A stretch of DNA of 64,000 nt, taken from the NCBI RefSeq assembly GCF_000349945.1, contig NC_020516.1:4216001-4280000 (forward strand), written 5' to 3'. The first letter of the stretch is position 1. Every line of letters begins with the position of its first letter. The position numbers and the translations under genes are program-made. Source of the DNA: Azoarcus sp. KH32C (GTDB taxonomy: Bacteria; Pseudomonadota; Gammaproteobacteria; Burkholderiales; Rhodocyclaceae). Positions 25,208-33,911 of this stretch are shown here, in pieces. The notes below the pieces were generated by a model that saw only the letters and a program-made list of their open reading frames with translations, did not search any database and had not been told where the DNA came from.

Positions 25208-25735
25208 ATGACTACCGAACCGCGCCTGCCGATCGCCGCCATCGTCTATCGCCCCACCGACCACATCGAACCGGTGCTGGAGCAAGCCGCGCAACGGCTC
25301 GCCGAACGGGGCGTGCGCCTCGGCGGCATCCTGCAGCACGACCTGCCGACCTGCATCGAGGATCCTTGCGGCATGGAACTCGAGGATCTCGCGAGCGGCG
25401 AGCGCTTCGCGCTGTCGCAGGAGCTCGGCAGCGGCTCCGAAGCCTGCCGGCTCGACCCCAATGCGCTCGCGCACGCGGCCGTCGCGATACGGCGCGCGCT
25501 GGAAAGCGGCGTCGAGCTCGTCTTCGTGAACAAGTTCGGCGCGCAGGAAGCATCCGGCTCGGGCCTGCGCAGCGAAATGGCGATGGCGGTCAGCTCCGGC
25601 ACCCCCGTGATCACCGCCGTCGGCGAACGCTTCCTCGACGCCTGGCGGGACTTCACCGGCGACGCCGGCACCTTGCTCGAAGCGCGCGCCGAAGACATCG
25701 TCGCGTGGTGGGACGCGCTTTCGCGATCCGCCTGA
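25208..25735 (+). CDS. DUF2478 family protein
   Basis: 175 residues. It matches the DUF2478 family in outline: an N-terminal AAIVY strand, CGMELEDLASGERFALSQ, and VFVNKFGAQEASGSG towards the C-terminus. The family is reported as NTPase-like and often occurs near molybdenum or iron-sulfur genes; its function is not settled. The ATG at 25208 is chosen at the point where family similarity begins; no strong ribosome binding site is seen. The next gene, a YkgJ-type protein, begins two bases after the stop. Confidence 0.72.
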   Translation: MTTEPRLPIAAIVYRPTDHIEPVLEQAAQRLAERGVRLGGILQHDLPTCIEDPCGMELEDLASGERFALSQELGSGSEACRLDPNALAHAAVAIRRALESGVELVFVNKFGAQEASGSGLRSEMAMAVSSGTPVITAVGERFLDAWRDFTGDAGTLLEARAEDIVAWWDALSRSA

Positions 25736-25737
25736 CG

Positions 25738-26019
25738 ATGGAGTGTCGTCCCGCCTGCGCCGCGTGCTGCATCGCACCGTCGATCTCCAGCCCGATTCCC
25801 GGCATGGAAGCCGGCAAGCCTGCCGGCGTGCGCTGCGTGCAGCTCGACGACGCCGACCGCTGCCGTCTCTTCGGCGACCCGCGCCGGCCTGCCGTCTGCG
25901 GCAGTCTCAGCCCCAGCCCGCAGATGTGCGGCGCTCACCGCGAGGCGGCGATCCTCTGGCTTGCGGAACTCGAAGTGATGACCGCGCCCGCCCCCATGCA
26001 GGTTTCAAAGCGCAACTGA
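25738..26019 (+). CDS. YkgJ-type cysteine-cluster protein (zinc/iron-chelating domain)
   Basis: 93 residues with the pattern CRPACAACC near the N-terminus, then CRLFGDPRRPAVC and a final MCG, the conserved Cys set of the YkgJ/PF03692 family. The family probably binds a metal or Fe-S cluster, and its function is unknown. The gene starts two bases after the DUF2478 stop, so the two are cotranscribed, which suggests a joint role. Confidence 0.8.
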   Translation: MECRPACAACCIAPSISSPIPGMEAGKPAGVRCVQLDDADRCRLFGDPRRPAVCGSLSPSPQMCGAHREAAILWLAELEVMTAPAPMQVSKRN

Positions 26020-26093
26020 ATGCAATTTAATTTTCGGGCGGTGGTGCGCGCGTATCATGCCGGGTTTCGCCCGACTACCCACACTCCCGATCC

Positions 26094-26918
26094 ATGGACC
26101 TTCCCCAATACCTCGTCGCGCTGATCCTCGGCATCATCGAAGGCCTCACCGAGTTCCTGCCGGTCTCATCGACCGGCCACCTGATCATCTTCGGCGACCT
26201 GCTCAACTTCAACGACGAAGTCGGCAAGGTGTTCGAGATCGTCATCCAGTTCGGCGCAATCCTCGCCGTGTGCTGGGACTACCGCCAGCGCCTCACTGAC
26301 GTCGCCCTCGGCATCACACGCTACGCCAGCGCCCGCCGCTTCGTCACGCTGCTCTTCGTCGGCTTCCTTCCCGCGGCGGTGCTCGGCCTGCTCTTCCATT
26401 CGAAGATCAAGGCCCTGCTCTTCAACCCGCTGACCGTCGCGACCGCCCTCATTGTCGGCGGCCTCGTGATCCTCTACCTCGAAAAGCGCAACCATCGTCC
26501 GCGCATCCACGCCATCGACGACATGCGCTGGACCGACGCCCTCAAAGTCGGCTTCGCCCAGGCGCTGGCGATGATCCCCGGCACCTCGCGCTCGGGCGCG
26601 ACGATCATGGGCGGCCTGATCTTCGGCCTGTCGCGCAAGACCGCCGCCGAATTCTCGTTCTTCCTCGCGATCCCGACGATGTTCGCGGCGACGGTCCTCG
26701 ACCTCTACAAGAACCGCGCGCTCCTTCACTTGCACGATTTCCCGATGTTCGCGATCGGCTTCGTCGCCGCCTTCCTCTCGGCGATGTGGGCGGTGCGCGG
26801 CTTCATCCGCTTCGTGTCGAACCACACCTTCATCGCCTTCGCGTGGTACCGCATCGCGTTCGGCCTCTTCGTGCTCGCGACCTGGTACTTCGGCTGGGTG
26901 CAGTGGACCGCAGCCTGA
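26094..26918 (+). CDS. uppP: Undecaprenyl-diphosphatase UppP (BacA)
   Basis: 274 residues, about eight membrane helices. It recycles undecaprenyl pyrophosphate to the monophosphate carrier for peptidoglycan and confers bacitracin tolerance. Signature motifs are EGLTEFLPVSSTGHL near residue 16 and PGTSRSGATIMGG near residue 163. Length and topology are typical. Confidence 0.96.
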   Translation: MDLPQYLVALILGIIEGLTEFLPVSSTGHLIIFGDLLNFNDEVGKVFEIVIQFGAILAVCWDYRQRLTDVALGITRYASARRFVTLLFVGFLPAAVLGLLFHSKIKALLFNPLTVATALIVGGLVILYLEKRNHRPRIHAIDDMRWTDALKVGFAQALAMIPGTSRSGATIMGGLIFGLSRKTAAEFSFFLAIPTMFAATVLDLYKNRALLHLHDFPMFAIGFVAAFLSAMWAVRGFIRFVSNHTFIAFAWYRIAFGLFVLATWYFGWVQWTAA

Positions 26919-26978
26919 TGATCGAGGACGAAGCCGCGGTTACACTCATGGCTTCGTCCCGACTTTCCGTTTGATGCG

Positions 26979-27566
26979 ATGATCATCTATCTGCACGGAT
27001 TCCGTTCTGCGCCGGCCTCGATCAAGGCGCAGGCGATGCTTCGCCACATGACCGAGCGCGGGCTCGCGCACGAATTCTGGTGCGAACAACTCCCGGTCGG
27101 CCCGAAAGACGCGATCGCGCTGATCGAAGCCCAGATCGCCCGCTGTCGCGCCACGCGTCCCGAACTGGCCCCGACCCTCGTCGGCAGCTCGCTCGGCGGC
27201 TACTACGCGACCCACCTCGCCGAAAAGCACGACCTCAAGGCCGTGCTCGTGAACCCCGCGGTCGTCGCCCCGCTGTCGCTCGAAGCCTACGTCGGCGAGC
27301 AGACCAACCTCTACACCGGCGAGACCTTCCAGTTCACGCACGACTACATCGTAGAGCTGCGCGCGATGGACGTCGCGACGATCACGCGCCCCGAAAAGTA
27401 CTGGTTGCTCGTCGAGACCGGCGACGAAGTGCTCGACTACCGCGACGCGGTGACGAAGTACGCCGGCGCCCGCCAGACCGTCCTGGAAGGCGGCGACCAC
27501 GGCTTCTCGCGCTGGACCGACTACCTCGACGAGATCCTCGCCTTCGCCGGGATCGCCGCCCGATGA
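26979..27566 (+). CDS. YqiA-like alpha/beta-hydrolase esterase
   Basis: 195 residues starting MIIYLHGFRSAP, typical of the YqiA/UPF0227 family. Catalytic elements are the nucleophile Ser in GSSLGGYYA, an Asp in VETGDEV and His in GGDHGFS. The substrate is unknown; E. coli YqiA hydrolyses short-chain esters. The stop overlaps the next ATG, so it is coupled to the methyltransferase gene. Confidence 0.87.
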   Translation: MIIYLHGFRSAPASIKAQAMLRHMTERGLAHEFWCEQLPVGPKDAIALIEAQIARCRATRPELAPTLVGSSLGGYYATHLAEKHDLKAVLVNPAVVAPLSLEAYVGEQTNLYTGETFQFTHDYIVELRAMDVATITRPEKYWLLVETGDEVLDYRDAVTKYAGARQTVLEGGDHGFSRWTDYLDEILAFAGIAAR

Positions 27567-28411
27567 GCGCCCCCGCCGGCTTCGACGCACAGCGCTTCAA
27601 GGCGCAGGAACGGGCAGGCTTCAACCGCATCGCCGCGCGCTACGCCGAAGGCGCCCACCTGCGCGCCGACCTCGCCGTCGCACTCATCGAAGCGGCCGAG
27701 CTCGCCCCCGGCCAGCACGTGCTGGACCTCGCGAGCGGCCCGGGCCTCCTCGCCCGCGAGGCCGCTGCACGCGTCGTCCCCAACGGCTGGGTGCTCGCGA
27801 GCGACATTGCCGAAGGCATGCTCGCCGAAGGCGCACGGCGTGCCGCAACCGAAGGCCGCACGTCGCTCACCTTCGCCGCCGCCGACGCCGAACACCTGTG
27901 CCTACCCGACGCCAGCATCGACCGCGTGCTCGCCGGGCTCGCGCTCTTCATGTTCCCGCAGCCCGAGCGGGCGCTCGCCGAGATGCACCGCGTGCTGCGC
28001 CCCGGCGGCCGCGTCGCGCTCTCCGTATGGGGCCCGCGCGAGGCGGTCCCGCTGATCTCGCGCGCCCAGGACTGCATCGCCCGCCTGCTTCCGCCGCCGA
28101 AAGTCGCGCGCCCGTCGGTATTCCGCTTCGGCGACGCCACGACGCTCACCGCGGCGCTGACCGCCGCCGGTTTCTCCGGCGTCCGCATCGCCCCCTGCTC
28201 CTTCGCCTGCCACTTCGCGACGGCCGACGCCTACTGGCAAGCCTTCCTCGACCTCGCCGGCGGCGCGGCCGAAGCACTCTCGCGTCTTCCCGAAGACACC
28301 CAGCGCACCCTGCGCGCAGCGGTCGCAGCCGATCTCGAAGCCCACCGCAGCCCCGACGGCAGCGGCTACACCGTCGACGCCCTCGCCCTGGTCGCCAGCG
28401 CCACCGCATGA
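27563..28411 (+). CDS. Class I SAM-dependent methyltransferase (UbiE-like)
   Basis: 282 residues. SAM-binding motif I reads VLDLASGPGLLAREAA, followed by an acidic post-motif (LASDIAEGML) and motif III LRPGGRVALSVWG. It resembles UbiE/COQ5-type enzymes but is not specific enough to name the substrate. It overlaps the esterase upstream and rarD downstream by four bases each. Confidence 0.82.
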   Translation: MSAPAGFDAQRFKAQERAGFNRIAARYAEGAHLRADLAVALIEAAELAPGQHVLDLASGPGLLAREAAARVVPNGWVLASDIAEGMLAEGARRAATEGRTSLTFAAADAEHLCLPDASIDRVLAGLALFMFPQPERALAEMHRVLRPGGRVALSVWGPREAVPLISRAQDCIARLLPPPKVARPSVFRFGDATTLTAALTAAGFSGVRIAPCSFACHFATADAYWQAFLDLAGGAAEALSRLPEDTQRTLRAAVAADLEAHRSPDGSGYTVDALALVASATA

Positions 28412-29307
28412 CTGCTGCTGCAATCGACGTGCACGCCCGCCGCCAGGGCGTCATCGCCACCCTCATCGCCTTCACCACCTGGGGCCTCGCGCCGATCTAC
28501 TTCAAGGCCGTCGGCAGCGTGCCGCCGACCGAGATCGTCGCGCACCGCGTGCTGTGGTCGGTCGTCTTCCTGTTTGCGCTGCTCGCCTTCTGGCGTGGCT
28601 TCGACGGCCTGCGACGCCTCCTCGCGCAGCCGCGGCTCGTCGGCCTGCTCGCCGTCGCATCGACGCTCACCGGCAGCAACTGGCTCGTCTTCGTGTGGGC
28701 GATCTCGGCGAACCGCTTGGTCGAAGCGAGCCTCGGCTACTTCATCAACCCGCTCGTCAGCATCCTGCTCGGACGCTTCTTCCTCGGCGAACGCCTGCGC
28801 CCGTTGCAACGCGTCGCCGTCGCGATCGCATTTGCCGGCGTCGCCTGGCGCGTGTGGCAGGTCGGCACGCTGCCGTGGATCGCACTCTTCCTCGCGCTGA
28901 CTTTCGGCTTCTACGGCCTGCTGCGCAAACGCGCGCCGATCGACGCGATCAATGGCCTCTTCGTCGAAACCCTCGTCACCGCGCCGATCGCGATCGGCTG
29001 GCTCGGATGGCTCGCAATGCAGGGCGATCTGCACTTCGGCCAAGGCACGCTCACCGACGCACTGCTCCCGCTCGCCGGCGTGCTGACCGCAGTGCCGCTG
29101 ATGCTCTTCGCCGTCGGCGCCAAGCGCCTGCCGCTATCGACGGTCGGCTTCCTGCAATATCTCGCGCCCAGCCTCAATTTCCTGCTCGCGGTCTTCGTCT
29201 TCCGCGAACCCTTCGACGCCGGCCAACTCGTCGGCTTCGCATTGATCTGGACGGCCCTCGCGGTCTATTCGGTCGACATGTTGCGCACGACCCGCAGCAC
29301 TGCCTAA
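28408..29307 (+). CDS. rarD: EamA-family transporter RarD
   Basis: 299 residues with about ten hydrophobic helices in two EamA repeats. The segments TTWGLAPIYFKAV and ISANRLVEASLGYFINPL are characteristic of RarD, a permease of the drug/metabolite transporter superfamily. The substrate is unknown. The ATG overlaps the methyltransferase stop (ATGA), making it the last gene of a three-gene overlapping set. Confidence 0.88.
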   Translation: MTAAAIDVHARRQGVIATLIAFTTWGLAPIYFKAVGSVPPTEIVAHRVLWSVVFLFALLAFWRGFDGLRRLLAQPRLVGLLAVASTLTGSNWLVFVWAISANRLVEASLGYFINPLVSILLGRFFLGERLRPLQRVAVAIAFAGVAWRVWQVGTLPWIALFLALTFGFYGLLRKRAPIDAINGLFVETLVTAPIAIGWLGWLAMQGDLHFGQGTLTDALLPLAGVLTAVPLMLFAVGAKRLPLSTVGFLQYLAPSLNFLLAVFVFREPFDAGQLVGFALIWTALAVYSVDMLRTTRSTA

Positions 29308-29325
29308 CTTGCGCCCCCCGCTCCG

Positions 29326-29355
29326 CCCGACAGCCGAATCCTTTAAACTGTCGGG
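29326..29355. repeat. Inverted repeat between rarD and the RNase gene
   Basis: Eight-base arms CCCGACAG and CTGTCGGG flank a 14-base AT-leaning centre. No T run follows, so it may be an operator or a weak terminator for the rarD unit. Confidence 0.4.
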
Positions 29356-29379
29356 CTTGCTCAAGTATGGCGGTTGCTG

Positions 29380-31296
29380 ATGTTCGTGCTGTTCGAAGAG
29401 AGTGGGGCCTTCAAGGCCGGGACCATTCTCGCTGATAACGATTCCTCCCTGCAGGTCGAGACCTCTCACGGCAAGCGCGTGAAGCTCAAGTCGAGCCACG
29501 TGCTGATGCGTTTCCGCGAGCCCTCGCCCGCCGACCTGCTCTCGCGTGCCGAAGCGGATGCGGAGGAACTCGACACCGCCTTCCTGTGGGAAGTCTGCGG
29601 CGACGACGAATTCGCTTTCGACGACTTCGCCGCCGACTATCACGGCCACTCGCCGAACGCCGTCGAATCCGCCGCGATCCTGCTGCGCCTGCACTCGGCG
29701 CCGACCTACTTCCACCGCAAGGGCCGCGGCCGTTTCCGCAAGGCCCCCACCGAGATCCTGCAAGCCGCGCTCGCCGGCCTCGAGAAGAAGCGCCAGCAGA
29801 CCGAAGCGATCGAGCGCCTGCGCGCCGAACTCGTCGAAGGGCGCCTGCCCGCCGAGATCGCCGGCATGCTGCCGCAACTGCTGTATCGCCCGGACCGCAA
29901 CCGCATCGAAACGAAAGCCTTCGAAGCCGCCTGCGTCGACACCGGCCTCTCCGCGCCGCGGCTGCTGTTGAAATGCGGCGCGCTCGCGTCGAGCTACGAC
30001 TTCCACTACAACCGCTTCCTCTTCGAATACTTCGAAGAAGGCACCGCCTTCCCGGCTTTCGCAGCCCCGGTCGATCCGGCCGATCTCCCGCGCGCCGACG
30101 TCGCCGCGTTCTCGATCGACGACGCCACCACCACCGAGATCGACGATGCCTTCTCCGTCACGCCGCGCGAAGGCGGCGGCTGGCGCATCGGCATCCACAT
30201 CGCCGCGCCCGCGCTCGGCTTCGGCCGCGGCTCCGACCTCGACGCGATCGCGCGCCGCAGGCTCTCGACCGTCTACATGCCGGGCAACAAGATCACGATG
30301 ATGCCCGACGCCGCGGTCGAGACCTTCACGCTCGCCGCCGGCCGCGAATGCCCCGCGCTGTCGCTCTACCTCGACGTCACGCCCGCGCTCGCGATCCAGC
30401 GCCACGAAACCCGCATCGACCGCGTGCCCATCGTCGCCAACCTGCGGCACCACGACCTCGAACCCGTCTTCAACGAGCAGACCCTGCACGACCACGGCGA
30501 GAGTCCCGACTTCCAATGGAAGCGCGAGCTCACGCTGCTATGGGATCTCGCCAGCATCCTCGAAGCCGGCCGCGGCAAAGCCGAGAACAGTCCCAACCAG
30601 GTCGACTACAGCTTCTACGTCGACTGGCAGAAGGACACCGCCGACGGCGCCGGCTATGTGACGATCAGCCAGCGCCGCCGCGGCTCGCCGCTCGACAAGC
30701 TGGTCGCCGAGATGATGATCCTGGCCAACTCGACCTGGGGCAAGCTCCTCGACGAGGCTGAGGTGCCCGGCCTGTACCGCGTGCAAAGCGGCGGCAAGGT
30801 GCGCATGTCGACCACTGCCGGCCCGCATGACGGCCTCGGCGTCGATTGCTACGCTTGGTCCAGCTCGCCGCTGCGCCGCTACGTCGACCTCGTCAACCAA
30901 TGGCAGCTCATCTCGGTGCTGCGCGAGGAGGCGCCCGCCTTCGCACCGAAGTCCGCCGAACTGATGGCGGCGCTCCGCGACTTCGACGTCACTTACGCCG
31001 CCTACGCCGACTTCCAGCGCCAGATGGAACGCTACTGGTGCCTGCGCTGGCTGCGCCAGCACCCCGAGGGCACGACCTTCGACGGCAAGGTGCTGCGCGA
31101 CAACCTCGTGCGGCTGGACTCCATTCCGCTGATGATCAAGGTCCCGTCGCTGCCGGTGCTGCTGCCCGCGACCCGCGTGCGCGTCAGCATCGAATCGAGC
31201 GACCTGCTCGACGTCGACATCCACGCCCGCTACGTCGCGACGCTGGCCGAACCCGATCCCGCCGAGGCGACGGATTCGATGTTCGAAGGCAACTGA
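29380..31296 (+). CDS. RNase II/R-type exoribonuclease (RNB domain)
   Basis: 638 residues. An N-terminal SH3/cold-shock-like part (MFVLFEESGAFKAGTI) is followed by a helical region and the RNB catalytic domain (about 240-560), with the active-site stretch SIDDATTTEIDDAFSV. Where E. coli RNase II has DxxxxxDxDD, the second acidic position here is Glu, as in many cyanobacterial and plastid relatives. It degrades RNA 3' to 5'. The ATG at 29380 is chosen over a TTG two codons upstream. No S1 domain is obvious at the C-terminus, so I do not name it rnr or rnb. Confidence 0.86.
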   Translation: MFVLFEESGAFKAGTILADNDSSLQVETSHGKRVKLKSSHVLMRFREPSPADLLSRAEADAEELDTAFLWEVCGDDEFAFDDFAADYHGHSPNAVESAAILLRLHSAPTYFHRKGRGRFRKAPTEILQAALAGLEKKRQQTEAIERLRAELVEGRLPAEIAGMLPQLLYRPDRNRIETKAFEAACVDTGLSAPRLLLKCGALASSYDFHYNRFLFEYFEEGTAFPAFAAPVDPADLPRADVAAFSIDDATTTEIDDAFSVTPREGGGWRIGIHIAAPALGFGRGSDLDAIARRRLSTVYMPGNKITMMPDAAVETFTLAAGRECPALSLYLDVTPALAIQRHETRIDRVPIVANLRHHDLEPVFNEQTLHDHGESPDFQWKRELTLLWDLASILEAGRGKAENSPNQVDYSFYVDWQKDTADGAGYVTISQRRRGSPLDKLVAEMMILANSTWGKLLDEAEVPGLYRVQSGGKVRMSTTAGPHDGLGVDCYAWSSSPLRRYVDLVNQWQLISVLREEAPAFAPKSAELMAALRDFDVTYAAYADFQRQMERYWCLRWLRQHPEGTTFDGKVLRDNLVRLDSIPLMIKVPSLPVLLPATRVRVSIESSDLLDVDIHARYVATLAEPDPAEATDSMFEGN

Positions 31297-31309
31297 TCCT
31301 ACGGCACGC

Positions 31310-32248
31310 ATGACGGGCAAGCCTTCCCGCGCCTCGCATCAGTCTCGGCGCCCGCAGACGGCAGCGGCCGCGGGCCTGCGCCCGGTCGGGCTGAGGCTAC
31401 ACGACGACCGACGCCTCGCGATCGCCTTCGCGATCTCGCTGCTGGTGCACGGCCTGGCGATGACGATCGGCTTCGTCATGCCCGATCGCGAGAAGCCCCG
31501 CGAACGCGACCGCGGGCTCGAAGTCGTCCTGGTCAACGCCCGCCACACCCGCGCCCCGCAAAAGCCGGACGTGCTCGCGCAGACCCACCTCGACGGCGGC
31601 GGCAACAGCGAGCAGAACGCCCGTCCCAAGTCGCCGCTCCCGCCGCAGGATGCCCGCCGCGAAGGCGACGCGCTCATCGATGCCCGCAAGCGCACGACCG
31701 ATGTCGAAGCGAGCCGCAGCCGCGTGCTCACCGCGGAGAAATCGACCGAGAAGACACCGCCCGCTCCCGTCCAGCAGAGCGACCAGTCCGCTCCTCAGGT
31801 CCAGCCCTCCGGCCTCGATCTCCTCAACAGCGTCTCGGCCGTCGCGCGCATGGAAGCCGAGATCGACCGCTCCCTCGACGAGCTCGCCAAGCGCCCGCGC
31901 AAGAAATTCATCGGCGCGCGTGCGCAGGAGTACCGCTTCGCGCAGTATCTCGAGGACTGGCGGCAGAAGATCGAACGCATCGGCACACTGAATTACCCGG
32001 ACGCCGCACGCGGGCGCATCTACGGCAGCCTGCTGCTCTACGTCGCAATCCGCGCCGACGGCACGGTCGAGAAGGCCGAGATCCAGCGCTCGTCGGGCGA
32101 AAAAATCCTCGACGAGGCAGCGCTGCGCATCGTCCGTCTTGCCGGCACCTTCGCGCCGTTCCCCGAGGACATCCGGCGCGACTACGACGTAATCGAATTC
32201 GTCCGCACCTGGACCTTCACCAACGCCAACAGCCTCACCGCCAAGTGA
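31310..32248 (+). CDS. TonB-like energy transducer protein
   Basis: 312 residues: a basic N-terminal cytoplasmic segment, one membrane helix (LAIAFAISLLVHGLAMTIG, about 36-54), a long Pro/Glu/Arg-rich periplasmic linker, and a C-terminal TonB domain with GSLLLYVAIRADGTVEKAEI. It lacks the usual long Pro-Lys repeat and has no exbB or exbD nearby. Only 13 bases separate it from the RNase gene and two from aroE, so these genes are cotranscribed. Its receptor partner is not identifiable here. Confidence 0.82.
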   Translation: MTGKPSRASHQSRRPQTAAAAGLRPVGLRLHDDRRLAIAFAISLLVHGLAMTIGFVMPDREKPRERDRGLEVVLVNARHTRAPQKPDVLAQTHLDGGGNSEQNARPKSPLPPQDARREGDALIDARKRTTDVEASRSRVLTAEKSTEKTPPAPVQQSDQSAPQVQPSGLDLLNSVSAVARMEAEIDRSLDELAKRPRKKFIGARAQEYRFAQYLEDWRQKIERIGTLNYPDAARGRIYGSLLLYVAIRADGTVEKAEIQRSSGEKILDEAALRIVRLAGTFAPFPEDIRRDYDVIEFVRTWTFTNANSLTAK

Positions 32249-32250
32249 CC

Positions 32251-33078
32251 ATGGACCGCTACGCCGTCATCGGAAACCCGATCTCCCACAGCAAATCCCC
32301 GGCGATCCATGCCCGCTTCGCGGCGCAGACCGGCCAAGAGCTCACGTACGAGGCGCTGCTCGGCCCACTCGACGGCTTCGCGGGCGCGGTGCGCGCCTTC
32401 CGCGACGCGGGCGGACGCGGCATGAACGTCACGGTCCCCTTCAAGCTCGAAGCCTTCGCGCTGGCCGAGCGCCACTCGGCCCGCGCACTCGCCGCCGGCG
32501 CCGTGAATACCCTCGCCTTCGACGCCGAGGGCATCTTCGGCGACAACACCGACGGCGCCGGACTCGTGCGCGACCTGACCCACAACCTCGGCTGCGCACT
32601 CGCCGGCCGCCGCATCCTGCTGCTCGGCGCGGGCGGCGCCGCCCGCGGCACGCTGCTGCCGCTCCTCGGCACCCAGCCCGCGTCGCTCACGCTCGCCAAC
32701 CGCACCGTCGCGCGCGCCGAAGCCCTCGTCGCCGACTTCGCCGAACGCGACGCCTCCGTCCCGCTCGACGCCTGCGGCTTCGCCGACCTCGCCGGGCGCC
32801 AGTTCGACGTCGTGATCAACGCGACCGCCGCGAGCCTCGCCGACGAAGCCCCGCCGCTGCCCGCCGGCCTCTACGCCGCGGGCGCGCTCGCCTACGACAT
32901 GATGTACGGCCGCGGCGACACGCCCTTCCTCGCCGCCGCCCGCCGCGACGGCGCCGCGCGTCTTGCCGACGGCCTTGGCATGCTCGTCGAACAGGCCGCC
33001 GAGAGCTTCCAGCTATGGCGCGGTGTACGCCCCGACACGGCGCCGGTGCTCGCCGCGCTGCGCGCCCAGATCGGCTGA
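32251..33078 (+). CDS. aroE: Shikimate dehydrogenase AroE
   Basis: 275 residues. It reduces 3-dehydroshikimate with NADPH in aromatic amino acid synthesis. Motifs seen: GNPISHSKSPAIH (substrate loop), NVTVPFK with the catalytic Lys, NTDGAG with the catalytic Asp, and the nucleotide-binding GAGGAARG. A GTG two codons upstream is in frame, but the ATG fits the family start. mtgA follows after two bases. Confidence 0.95.
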   Translation: MDRYAVIGNPISHSKSPAIHARFAAQTGQELTYEALLGPLDGFAGAVRAFRDAGGRGMNVTVPFKLEAFALAERHSARALAAGAVNTLAFDAEGIFGDNTDGAGLVRDLTHNLGCALAGRRILLLGAGGAARGTLLPLLGTQPASLTLANRTVARAEALVADFAERDASVPLDACGFADLAGRQFDVVINATAASLADEAPPLPAGLYAAGALAYDMMYGRGDTPFLAAARRDGAARLADGLGMLVEQAAESFQLWRGVRPDTAPVLAALRAQIG

Positions 33079-33080
33079 CG

Positions 33081-33773
33081 ATGAAGACTGCGCTGCGAGG
33101 CCTCGGCTGGGCCCTCGCCGCGATCGCGGCGCTGGTCATCCTCTACGAGCTGTGGATCTTCCTGCTGGTGCTGTGGTGGAGCCACTTCAACCCCGCCAGC
33201 ACCAGCTTCATGCGCATCCGCCTCGAAGAGCTGCAGGAAAAGCGCCCCAACGCCGAACTGCGCCACGAATGGGTACCCTACGAACGCATCTCGATCCAGC
33301 TCAAGCGCGCCGTCATCGCCGCCGAGGACGACCGCTTCATCGAGCACGAAGGCTTCGACTGGGAAGGCATCCAGCGCGCGATCGAAAAGAACCAGCGCAA
33401 GGGCCGGGCGGTCGCCGGCGGCTCGACGATCAGCCAGCAGCTCGCCAAGAACCTCTTCCTGTCGCCGTCGCGCAGCTACTTGCGCAAGGGCGAGGAGGCG
33501 CTGATCACCGTCATGATCGAAGCGGTCTGGAGCAAGCGGCGCATCCTCGAGGTCTATCTCAACGTCGTCGAATGGGGCACCGGCATCTTCGGCTGCGAAG
33601 CCGCCGCGCAACGCTACTACGGCGTATCGGCGAGCCGGCTCGGCGCGGAACAGGCTGCGCGCCTCGCGGTGATGCTGCCGAACCCCCGAAAATACGAGAA
33701 ACAGTTCGGCTCCCGCCTCGCCGCCCATGCCGAACGCATCCGCGAACGGATGGTCTACTCGCAGGTCCCCTGA
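33081..33773 (+). CDS. mtgA: Monofunctional biosynthetic peptidoglycan transglycosylase MtgA
   Basis: 230 residues: one N-terminal membrane anchor (about 8-33) and a GT51 domain. The catalytic Glu lies in AAEDDRF, followed by GGSTISQQLAKN and the KRRILEVYLNVVEWG motif. It polymerises lipid II into glycan strands in the periplasm. There is no transpeptidase domain, which separates it from class A PBPs. It follows aroE directly, as in many proteobacteria. Confidence 0.95.
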   Translation: MKTALRGLGWALAAIAALVILYELWIFLLVLWWSHFNPASTSFMRIRLEELQEKRPNAELRHEWVPYERISIQLKRAVIAAEDDRFIEHEGFDWEGIQRAIEKNQRKGRAVAGGSTISQQLAKNLFLSPSRSYLRKGEEALITVMIEAVWSKRRILEVYLNVVEWGTGIFGCEAAAQRYYGVSASRLGAEQAARLAVMLPNPRKYEKQFGSRLAAHAERIRERMVYSQVP

Positions 33774-33911
33774 CGCCTTTGCGGCGCACTGTTTAGCCGT
33801 CGCACCGCATTGCAACAAATTGGCGTTTCCAGGGGTCGCAAGCCGGCCGCGAAGCCCGTAGAATTCGCGCCTTACGCCAGTTTCCACCCCCAATAAAAAC
33901 CGGAGGCGCCG

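Noticed and set aside
29374..29379. TTG start two codons before the RNase ATG
   Set aside because: The ATG at 29380 fits the family start and ordinary usage. For the same reason I set aside GTG starts at 32245 (aroE) and 38357 (thiD2).
29380..31296. Possible inactivation of the RNase by Glu in place of an active-site Asp
   Set aside because: TTEIDD is common in cyanobacterial and plastid members that are thought to be active, so this is family variation and not a defect.
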